64,000 nucleotides of DNA from Plotosus lineatus (lineage: Eukaryota; Chordata; Actinopteri; Siluriformes; Plotosidae), in NCBI GenBank assembly GCA_024760905.1, contig CM045745.1, positions 12,419,782 through 12,483,781 of the forward strand. Direction: 5' to 3'. Both the position numbers and the translations under genes were made by a program. Shown here one piece after another: positions 1 to 10,510 of this stretch. The notes under the pieces were generated by a model that worked only from the letters and a program-made list of their open reading frames with translations, made no database searches and was not told the origin of the DNA. Position 1 is the first letter of the stretch. Every line of letters starts with the position of its first letter.

Positions 1-1549
1 TGAGGGTAATTCCCTGAAACCTTTTTGTTAGAGTATTGAAGCATCAAGCAATAAATAAATAAATAAATAGGTAAATAAAGGCAGGAAAGACTCATTTTGT
101 AAAATGCTATACAATAGGCCTGTCAATAAGACTGCGGGGTGCACAGTTCCCACAAAGGGGCTAAAAATGGGAGGAAAACAGAATTAAGCTAGGTAATTAA
201 AAACCAAGGGTGCTCTTTATTTCCTGCACATGCACATCCAATTACTCTCCCAATGCATCAAGAGGTTTTTGCACTTCCATGGTCCACAGACACATGAGCC
301 ACGATGGGCTGATGGAGCCTAAAAGCTTCTTTAAAAGGCTTTTCCTTATAAAGAATCAGAAAGAAAAAAATATAGGAAAAAAGCAGGTATGAGAGGGAGG
401 GTGAGTTTGCTGCTTTTTGGCTTCCTGTTGTCTTAGTTGGTAAGTGCAGAAGAGACAAACAAACAAGCAAACAAATGAATACATAAATGAGGCAGTGTTG
501 AAACAGTGCCCAGATTATCCACTCCTGCTTAAGCAGAACATAAAGTCTTTACAATATGTACATGGCTGTACATGGTGTGTTGCGCTTGGCCTGGGCCTGA
601 CTGCAGCTGTGAAATCAGTGGGCGTTGCTGTTAGTTTAACTCTGGAGTAGGAGTTAGACACCCTTCAGCTAAGAGTCGAGCATCTCAGGCCTTACCGGGC
701 TCGTGTCATTTTGAATTGTGTTGCATTGTCTGCCACTCTGACAGTGGAAAAGTTTGGGTGCTGAAAAGAACTGAATGTGCTCTGTGTGTACACACTTGGC
801 CTTTTGCTGAGGCTGTTGCTCTGGTTCCTGCGACGCTGTAGGCAGCTGTCCACGGTGCTGAACCTTTCATCAACTGGTTTGTGTTCTGCCTTTGAAACTC
901 AGTCTGAGTTGCTGTCTTTCCTGAAACCCATCATTAAAAGCCTTCACAAAGCAATTATATAAGAATTCTCACCAAGGTTTTGATTGTGTTTATTGACATT
1001 TATAAATTTGAAGATAAATACAGTGCTGATGTGCTCTTGAAAGTTACATAAAATGTAGAAAAGACTATTGTTGAGTTCAAGGCCACCTTAACTGAAACCA
1101 AGTCGGGAGTCAAGACCAACATCAGACAATCAGATTTGTTCATTTGTTGGTTGTGGTATCTTTCTCATTAAATTTCTCTTAAATTAACCAAAATATCCGA
1201 TCAGTATTGGACTTATTAATTTCTAGAAATGAGGACAAAAAGACATATAGAGGACATTGGCTTATCTAATACATCTATGCATGATGCATACTTGTTATGT
1301 GCAATATTATTTTGAACATGGAAAAATTAAGTATTTTGAAACATAGTCACTTGAGATGTGTCCGTGCCCTATAACTTTACAGTGAAAGTTTGTAACATAA
1401 AAGGAATGTTCCAGTAGGAATAAGAACATGTTCATGGAAATAGTGTTGTGATCTCATGGTGTTAAAAAATATATTTGAGTCTTTGTTAGCTGAGGTTGAG
1501 AGAAGACCATCTAAAATTTGACCCAGATTTATGACAAGACAGCAAGCAC
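1..1549. other. Unique AT-rich DNA, no gene seen
   Basis: No exon, RNA gene or recognisable repeat apart from a short AATA run at about 49-75. The open frames here are short and lack any family signature. Confidence 0.5.
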
Positions 1550-1891
1550 TCACTCCAAACCACTTAATCCTATTAGGGCTATGGAGAGGCTGAAGCCTAT
1601 CTCTGCTGACAGTAAGTGAGGGTGGGGCACACCCTGAACAGCTTGCCTGTCCATTGCATGGCCAACCCATACAGCTATTCACATTCATGTTCACATCTAG
1701 GGGCAGTTTGGAACAGCCAGCTAGCCTAATGTGCATATCTTGGGACGGTGGGAGGGAACCAGAGTACCCGGAGGAAACCCACACAATCACAGGGCAGACA
1801 AGCACATGCAAACCCCACACTGAAACACTCTTGCTGAGAGTACTTGCTGTGAGGTGAACATGCTAACCACTACACCGTCATGCCACCCAGA
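1550..1891 (-). repeat. V-SINE copy
   Basis: Read on the minus strand this has the order typical of V-SINEs: a tRNA-like head (TAGTGGTTAGCATG near 1865), the conserved central segment (GTTTGCATG, GTGGGTTTCCTCCGGGTACTC, about 1745-1815), then an L2-type tail ending near 1550 in GGATTAAGTGG. The GAAT tail repeats are not preserved. The open frames across it (for example 1377-1820) are accidental. Confidence 0.85.
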
Positions 1892-2034
1892 AAGAGAGCA
1901 TTTATGTGTTTTAAGACAACAGCCCTCCTGTGTTCTAAAACGGTGCAGATGACAGTGTTTATAGTCAGAGTATTGTACCAAATTACATGCAGATAAGTTT
2001 ACTGTCAATTCTGGGTTTGAACTCTGGTTGTTTT

Positions 2035-2219
<185 letters not shown>

Positions 2220-2581
2220 ATGTATGTGTGTGGTGTCCCATGATGGATTGGCATCCTCTCACAGATGTATTCCCAACTCAATCTTAGTTTTGTTGGGATA
2301 CACTTCACTGCTGTCTCCACCATGGTAAACCAGGTACTGAAGATGCAGAACAGAAAGAAGAATTTTAAGGTGACAGCTTGCTTGATTGGGTGCTGCTTAA
2401 AGTGATTGTAATAGATAAATCTCATAGTTAATGTAAAAGTTTATCAAGGACGCAGCTTGGCTTTATGCTGCAGAAAGTGTTGTGCTCCCTTTTTAGTAAA
2501 TGGCACTCTATTTATACAGTATGATCCAGACCTGTCACACACCAAGGACAAGCTAATATTAAGCATTACAAGTTCAAAGTT

Positions 2582-2834
2582 CCCCCAGTGTAGCTAACTG
2601 GGTTATCAAAGGCTGGCCATGTCTCTCACTGTCTTTGGTGTGAGGCATGTAAAAGAACCATCGCTGACTTTCGACAAGAGTAGGCTGCAAAGCCGTCAGC
2701 GTGTTTCCGCCCTGCGATGGCCTGGCGAGCTGTCCAGGGTGTACTCTGCCCTCGCCCTGAGTTGGCTGGGATGGGCACCAGCCTCCCCGCCACCCTAATT
2801 AGGATGAAGCGGTTACAGAAAAGGAACTGAACTG
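2582..2834 (+). repeat. SINE-B, headless, L2-type tail
   Basis: Starts at CCCCCAGTGTAGCTAACTGG with no tRNA head, runs through the conserved body (TGTAAAAGAACCATCGCTGA) into the L2-type tail (CCTAATTAGGATGAAGCGG). It is bounded by a perfect 12-bp TSD, AAGTTCAAAGTT, at 2570-2581 and 2835-2846. The TSD shows that the headless form is what inserted, not the product of a later deletion. Confidence 0.9.
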
Positions 2835-3304
2835 AAGTTCAAAGTTTAGAGAAATATAACCCCCAAACAATAATATAAAGATTTATTCAGTGCTTAAAGG
2901 CAGCAGTCTGAAACAATTAACTTCTCCTGATAAAAGCCTTTAATGTGAATTTGTTTTGAAATGCCACTGATTATGAAATGTCATGTAACCATCAGGTTAT
3001 TACCGCTCATGTCAAAAGTTTTGATATTGCCTAAAAGTGTCAAGATATTTAGATAAGATTTCTTTAATGGAACCCCAAATATCACCACAGTTAGAGTGAG
3101 ATTCCATTCCATATAGGCTCACTTCTGTAACCATGTTATATATACCAGAAACATCATGCTCTTCCTCAGTGTGACTGGGTTAAAGCGTTTCTATTAAAAT
3201 AAGTAATGCGCTGTATAACAGTAATAGTTTATTTTGCCAGCAAAAGAACCAATATACCTACTGTATATGGCAAAAAATTATCTGTACATTATTAAAAAAA
3301 TCTG

Positions 3305-3650
3305 TTTGGAGCAGTGGTGGCGCGGTTCAAGGTGCTGGGTTACTGATCCCGAAGTTGGGGGTTCAATTCCAGTGTCACCGGGTTGTCACTGCTGTCCCTC
3401 CCGTGCATTTAACTGGGTTATAAAAGGCCAGCCATGTCTCTCACTGTCTATTGTGAGAGGCATGTAAAAGAACCATTGTGGATATTCTCCAAGAGTAAGC
3501 TGCATTTCCATCAGCGTGTTTCTCCCCTGCGATAGTCTGGCAAGCTCTCCAGGGTTTACTCTGCTCTCGCCCAGAATCAGCTGAGATGGGCGCCAGCCTC
3601 TCCACGAGGATTAAGTGGTTCAGAAAATGAATAAATGAATGAATAAAAAA
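3305..3650 (+). repeat. SINE-B, full-length, L2-type tail
   Basis: tRNA-like head (GCAGTGGTGGCGCGGTTC as box A region, GGGGGTTCAATTCC as box B, 3308-3370), linker, conserved body about 3390-3530, L2-type tail and GAAT-like repeats ending near 3650. This is one of the few copies showing every module in order. Confidence 0.9.
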
Positions 3651-4560
3651 GTGTAATTTATTCTGAAAAAAAAGCACATTCTCTATGGTTTGAAATAAGT
3701 AATGGTTTGGAGGTGAAGATAGGGTAGGAGTTGTTTCCATCAGACATTTAATTTCAATACAACAGTTATTTACCAGCATGACAAATATCACCATAGTATT
3801 CCTGTGCCTACATGTATGCTGGAGGGATTGACAGACGGATGCTATAGGGTTTTCTTGACATTCCAAAAGCAACTCAATGGTTTGACATTTTTTTTTCCTT
3901 ATCAATGGGGCTTTGCTTGCACCACACTCCGTTGAAACCTCAATATATTTTTTATCACTGAAACATCCTTAACAAACAGTTCACAGACAGTATGTCAGCA
4001 ATGACTGATTCCACTCAGTAAAAATAAGGGTAATAGCTTGTTAAAAAAAAAAAAAAAAGGTCTGTGCTTCACTAGTTATATGCTCATGCTATTTTTATTT
4101 ATTTTTTGCAAGCACCAATAAGACAGGCTGATATTTAATAGGCCAGGTATGATTTTGCAGCAGCTTTCTTAAGAAGTCTGATTAGATAGGCATTCATCCA
4201 TGGCACTGCAATATGGCACAAAGCAGACTGTGCTTAAAGGTTGAATCTGTCTATAAGTAGGCATAAAAGTCAAAACAACTGATATGGTCTCACTGACTAC
4301 ATTTACATTTTTATGTCATTGTATAGTATCCAATGAACACCTTCCTCTGCCATTGAAAGGATGTCCATGTGACTCTTAGCTACAAACAAGCATTATTTAT
4401 GCGAGTAAAGCATCTGTGCAAGTGTTTGTGCTCAGTGGAGAGAGTTTATATTTGATGATTGTGCACTATGAAGCTGTTAAAACAGGTCTTAGTTAGATCC
4501 AGTATTTTGCACATGCACTGTGCCTCTATTTGATCATCACAATGGCACCTTAATTGCTTT
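3651..4560. other. Unique AT-rich DNA
   Basis: No gene or repeat recognised. It contains a 16-bp A run near 4042. Confidence 0.5.
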
Positions 4561-4561
<1 letters not shown>

Positions 4562-4600
<39 letters not shown>

Positions 4601-4706
4601 CGATATTAAACAGAACAGGAGAGATAGAAGGGAGAGAGAGAGAGATTAAACAGAACAGGAGAGATAGAAGGGAGAGACAACTGGGGGAAATTGATGAAGA
4701 GAAAGA

Positions 4707-4742
<36 letters not shown>

Positions 4743-5053
4743 GCCAGAGAGGGAAAGAGATTGTGAGAGGGGAAAAAATGGGAGAGATGAGTGATGATGA
4801 AAGGGGATGAATGGGAGGGAGAAGGGGGACAAAGAATGAGGGAGAGAGAAAGGGGAAAATAGGGAAGATAGAGGTAGTGAGGGACAGACAAGGAAAGGGA
4901 GAGAGGAAGAGAGACAGAAGAGATAGGGGGATAAGTGATTGGGTGAATGGGGACAGTGAGGAAGAGAGGGACTGAGGGACAGAGAGAGGGGGAAGAGATA
5001 AAGAGGAGAGAGAGAGAGAGAGAGGAGGTGAAGAGAGTAAGAGAACGGGAAGA
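4562..5053. repeat. Polypurine GA-rich tract
   Basis: About 490 bp almost entirely A and G on the plus strand: perfect (GA)n blocks (4562-4590, 4711-4738) within diverged GGGAGA/GAAAG repeats. One unit around ATTAAACAGAACAGGAGAGA is duplicated near 4605 and 4647. The Ser/Leu/Pro-rich minus-strand frames (4446-5142) are products of this composition, not proteins. Confidence 0.95.
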
Positions 5054-7465
5054 GAGGAATACCCATGTCTATACTGCCTCACTGTGCCTCTCATTCTTCT
5101 TCTCATGAATTTATCATACAAGCAAACACTAAATACATTCACTTTTCCACCACACTATGGATGCTTTTAGTTTTATTTTGCAAAAGTTGTTATCAGCACA
5201 AACAGTAACGTTCAGGTTTCCTCATTGCTGAACCAAAGGGTACTGAGCCCAGCTACTCCACAGATTTCCCACAGTTTGTTTAGCTGTATATTAATTTCCA
5301 AGGCTAGTTAGTTGTGAAAGGATTAAATGAATTTGTGGTTGTTGAGTGTTTTTTTTTTCTTTCTTTTTTTCCCCTCACCTGCGCAAATGTATTCTGTGTC
5401 ATAAAAGCAGTCAGAACCGGTATCTTTAGGTCACCACAAGAGGTTGAGGGAATTTTTATACAGGCAATATTACGTTGCCACTTCTTGAACTGTCCTTATT
5501 CAGTGATTAAATAGATTCTGGCCTTGAGATCTGCTGCTCCAGCACTTTCTTCAGTTCTCTTTCCTACTTTCCCCTTTCTTCAAACTCCCAGCATCCTCAC
5601 AATCCCCAACAATGACTTTGAAGCGTGTGCTGCATGTCCCCTTGTATATGCCACACCTCCAAATCTGTATAAAAAAATGCTCCTCAAGCACCTCCCACTT
5701 GTCCTTGGCCTTTTAAGGACATCCTGGAGGCAGATCCATTTCCCATCTCGATGATTTATATGGATCTTCATTGCAAAATGCGTTCCCTCAACCCACTGTA
5801 CCTGAAGTAAAGTCATTTTGCGAAGGACGATGATGACAAGATGCAAAAGGTTTTCCTGGATGAGAGTTTGCTGTTTGTTTGGCTTCCTGTCCCAGATGTC
5901 AAATTCATGTTTATAATGACTTGTTAATGAAATGAATCTTATCACATGTACCAGGCTCCTTCTAGTTCAGAATAGTGTTGTTGATGCTGGTGTTTCTAAC
6001 ATATTAACTTATAATAGTGCAAAGCACAGATACATGCACTGTGAGTCTATAGATTCTAGTTGTGTTTAAGAGCAAACAAACCCGCAGCTATTTTCTCAGC
6101 TGGATTTATCTATTCCCTCACCTTTCTTATTGCCTCAATTAAATGAAATTTAGCAGCTCTGCAAGCAATGCCCAGACTTGTTAGTTTTAGCTCTGCGGAG
6201 CTCTTAGTCATGAGACTTGGAGAGGTCTGGCCCACCTGGGCATGCAGTCTTCCTCTCTTGTTCTCTTTATTTCCATTTCTTTCTCTTGTGTCCCACTTTG
6301 ACTGCAACCTTAAGCAGAATGAACTACGAGGATTTGAGCTGGGAGGCCTTCAGCAGAAAAGATTTTCCTCCAGAGATGGACCACGTCACTTTCTCTAACC
6401 TCTCCATGAAAAGACACAGTGCAGTGTGACATTTCCTTGTTTTTTTTTAAAAGCATATTCTTCCAGTAACCGACAGCAATAAGATGGATTATAAGCCTGC
6501 CAGGCAAATCAACTAATTGTGTCTATGTCTAATTGCTGTCTAAAAATATGTTGACTAAAATAGTTAATAAAGGAATGAGTCAAGCTGTCTGCTAATGTTT
6601 TTGCTTTTTCTATTGTGTTGCAGATAAGTGGCATTACAGAGGCATAATAACGTGATCTATTTCAGGATAATCAGGAAGCTTAAAGTATACTGTATATAAG
6701 CTCCAGAGAGCAATCTGAAAAGACAGAGAAAGTTACTGAGGAAGTCGCCAGTGAACAATTTTCTAAATAAAAGTTGCAAAAGGTGATTTGCATGAAAGTA
6801 AGTTATTTTACCTGACCAGCCCTCTTGAGTACCTTACATATTGTTCGGGTTATAGTTTGTGTTCAGTCCTTTAAGCAAGATATAAAATGCTGTAAACATG
6901 CTGTTACGGGGAGATAGTCAAGGATGGGGCCGTGTGGTGTGACACAATGCATAGTGACGCAGAATTAGCACCCTGGAGCTGATTATTTTTCATCACAGTG
7001 CTTACTTCAAAAAAAAAAAAAGGTCCTGCATTGATGCAAGAAACTTAATAACAGGTTATTAAAAGCACAATTCTTTAAAGTCTTCTGAACCTTTTTTATT
7101 TTTGGTCAGTTCAAAAAGCTGCAGAGCTGTGTAGACATTGAGTTCTGCAAGTTATTATCTCATCCTGTTGTTTCTTTACAGTCACAAGGACAATGACAAA
7201 AAAAACTCAAATCAAATTGAGAAATGCAGATTAACTAACAGTTACCTCTGGATCATGAGGGGCTGATTCCACTGAGATTCACATTTCATAATCTAAACAT
7301 AACACCAGAATTTAGACTGAATTAAATTGTGAGCATTGTGAAGATTCACACCCCAAATAATAAGACAATTCAGTCTTTTATTACTCTTATATTACAGAAA
7401 TTTGATTTTTTTTTAAAGGCTCACACATTACTTTCCTACAAAGAGCAAATAGGGAAAGCATTCCT
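5054..7465. other. Unique DNA, no supported gene
   Basis: No interspersed repeat recognised. A 70-codon frame at 6217-6429 ends with a protein-like stretch (NYEDLSWEAFSRKDFPPEMD) but has no start context or splice evidence. See findings. Confidence 0.45.
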
Positions 7466-7793
7466 AGGGGTTAGCACATCAACTTCACCATAAGAATGTC
7501 CATGGGTTTGCAATGCTCAGCAAGACCTTCTCTTTATGGAGTTTGCATTTTCTCCCTGTGCATGCGTGGGTTTCCTCTGGGTACTCCAGTTTCCTCCCAC
7601 CGTCCAAGGACATGCATATTCGGGCAACTGACTGTTCTAAAATTACCCCTAGGTGTGAGTGAGTGTGATTATTTATGTGTGTGTTGCCCTTTGATGGACG
7701 GATGAGCTGTTCAGGGTGTACCTTGGCAGAGATGGGCTTCAGCCTCTCCATGACCCTAGCAGGATTAAGTGGTTTGGTAAATGTACAAATGAA
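7466..7793 (+). repeat. V-SINE copy
   Basis: Contains the V-SINE core (GGAGTTTGCATTTTCTCCCT, then GTGGGTTTCCTCTGGGTACTC and CCGTCCAAGGACATGC, 7535-7620), a CCCCTAGGTGTGAGTG segment and a shortened L2-type tail (GCAGGATTAAGTGG). The head is diverged. Confidence 0.85.
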
Positions 7794-10261
7794 ACGGCTA
7801 ACTGAGTCATTATTGTGTCTCTCTCTTTTTTAACTTCTTTCTTGAAACTAATGAAGGAAAAAAATGCAGTGATGTAACCGATAAACCATAAAGTGCACAA
7901 TCCTTAGTTCTGAAGGTTTTCCCGGCCTGTCACAAAAATTTCATGGATTTACCTCACTGGTGAAGTGGGGTTTCTTTTCATAAATATTAAATAAACCATC
8001 TTTTTGCAAGAGCAAGGACTGCACATTTTTCTTTGTTAAATAATGAAACATAAAAATTCTTCAGTGGCTTTAGACCTAAGGTGTTAGCCAGTCAAGTCCT
8101 CTGAGTTAGGTGATACTATATAAACTGTAACATTAGAAACAGTGCTTTAATATAAACCTTGGAGTTTGCTTTGTATTCAAAACTACTGTCAGTGGCATGT
8201 TCCATCCAGCCGTCACCTACCCTGATTATCCACCGACTGACTTTGGTCGAGAGGAGGGGTACACCCTGAACAGCACGACAATCTGTTGCGGGGCTTCAGT
8301 GCTATGTTGTAATAGAAAATGGATTAACCTACTGAGTTGAGTCGTACAGTGTGATGGTATAAATAGTTTGACTGAGGCAGAATAAGTATGAATATATTTT
8401 TTAATGCAGATGATTATGCACATGAAAGTGTCTTCCTTCCTACAGCATTCCTTAGGTAGTGCTGTTAGAGGATATGAAAACTTTCTGCATTAACACTGGT
8501 GACTCACTGATGGTCTCCACAGCAGTAATGTTTACCATAGCAGTCTCGAGTTAAAACGTTCAGAAAGCAGTAGTGCTGCTGCTGCTTCTGCGCATTAATG
8601 GAAGGCTATTAAAATGGAGAGACTTCGATAAATGCTTTCCCTTGCAGGAAAAAGATTCGTTCTAGAGGGCATTTTATTATTGAAATGGAGAGCACTCAGC
8701 TATTTTGTACATATGGATGCAAATAAATATCAGATCCTCCAATCCCGCGAGGTTATTTATTCAGAGGGTCAGTGTATCTCTTGATACCAATGCATTTTTC
8801 TCCCCCCTGCAGGCTCTGCTGGCTGTATGTTTTGCTTAAATACTTTATTTCTCAAAATCGATTAAACGACACAATCAGTGTCAATAGGATGAAGTTGAAC
8901 TCAAGTGGAATAAACTTTAATAAGATAAGGATTTTTTTCTAATGTACACTATTTTACAATACTTGGTGTTTTAATCCTCTTACATACCTGTAAGGCCTTG
9001 TTGTGGTTGTAACCTGTGCAGTCTCTTGCAAGCAGGTCTCCTGGCAGTTACATTACCTAATGAAGTGGCTTGAGTCTGTAAATTGCTGTGGTGGCACTTC
9101 CTTAGGAACGCCGTGCCCTGGACATACCTGCAAAAGGACACCAGAGAATAGGAGGAAGTGGTCACCTTACCCCAGGGCTCATTGGGACAGCCGACAATCG
9201 CAACAGTCACCTGAGAGGCCCATTGGAAATCAATACATGCTCACTTTAATTGTGTGAGAAAAGAGATTCACTATTCACAGCTGCACATCATCTGTTAGGA
9301 CAGCTTGACTTCTACCCCCCACCCTACCCCACCCCACAGCACTCGCTGTCTCCTCTCTCCTTTTTTCCCCTTCCATCTAATTTCTCCTCACTCAGCGGAT
9401 AAGTTGAATACGATTGCTTATCAGTGGGTAGATTATGAAAATTGAGCATTCTGTCTGCATTCCTGGCCCATTTGAAATGCATAGAACCAAAGTGTACAGC
9501 GGATTAGAGTGAAGTGCCACAGGCATTTTAAAGTCCTGTATCTCAGGCATTGGTTCTTCCTGCATGCTCAAGTTTGGCTGCTGTGCTGACGATGCATAAT
9601 AATGACCTGGTTTATTCAATACAGATGCTTATCTGAAGGCAGATTTTTTTTTTATTAATGTGTATAGATGTGTTCAACACACTGGATATAGAATACAAAA
9701 TTATGTCATTGAGCTTAATTATTTCACTTTCAATAATTTCAGCAAAAAAAATGTGCTAAATACACAAAAAGGGTAAAAATAACAATGGGTTACGTAGTAA
9801 AAAATAAAGCTCATAAAAAGTAATGGCCAGGAAGTGTGAAAGCTTTTAGTAATATCAATTTATTTATTGTATTTTGTGTGTTTGTGCTGATTTCAGCCAC
9901 TTTAATTTAGATATCAGGGAAAGGTGCTGAGCTGCAGATTCATTACACATACCCACCACTCCTTATTCTGCAACATGCTGGTCTGTGCTCTTTGATGGAT
10001 TTCTTATTAGCTAGTCACTTAAGCCATAGATTTTGAAAAAGATAGATACCTCTTTTGGGGGGGGGGGTATCGTATTAGTGCCGCTGTTTCAGATAGGCCA
10101 GTTTTCAGATTGAGCATATTGACTTGTATTGTGGTTTACGTGTTCTACAGATGTCAATGAATTGTGCACAGTGCAGCTGTAGTGATTTTTGTTTGATAGT
10201 TTGTGAATGTTCCCTTTTTTGAAGTACAGTACTACATTAGCTGATTGATTAAGGAGACCCA
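7794..10261. other. Unique DNA with conserved-element-like islands
   Basis: No gene found. The stretches 8500-8800 and 8990-9260 have balanced composition and lack microsatellite or SINE sequence. A weak V-SINE tail relic may lie at 8215-8305 on the minus strand (GGGGTACACCCTGAACAGC). Conservation cannot be tested here. Confidence 0.4.
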
Positions 10262-10510
10262 GTCCTGGTTGGTATAGTGGCATAGCCATGGCGCCAAGGT
10301 CCTCAGTTTAATCCTGAGCTTTGGTTACTGTCTGTGTGTGGTTTTGTTTTATCTCCTCGTTTGACTGGGTTTATTTGGGGTTTCCGATTTCATTCCACTG
10401 TCCAAAAACATTTGGGTGGACTGGCTATGCTAAGCTGTCCTTAGTCATGGCTGAATCTGAGGGTTCATGATGTAATAAGATGGACTGGTGTTTCAGTGGT
10501 GTTGATTTAG
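10262..10510 (+). repeat. Old V-SINE remnant
   Basis: A tRNA-like A box (TGGTATAGTGGCATAGC) and a degenerate B box (CAGTTTAATCCTGAG) are followed by a decayed V-SINE core (GGGTTTATTTGGGGTTTCCG, CACTGTCCAAAAACAT). The 3' tail is almost unrecognisable, so this copy is older than its neighbours. Confidence 0.6.

Noticed and set aside
1377..1820. 147-codon minus-strand frame
   Set aside because: It overlaps a V-SINE; frames across SINEs recur by sequence sharing.
4446..5142. Ser/Leu/Pro-rich minus-strand frames up to 206 codons
   Set aside because: They arise because the purine-rich tract contains no stop codons on the opposite strand.
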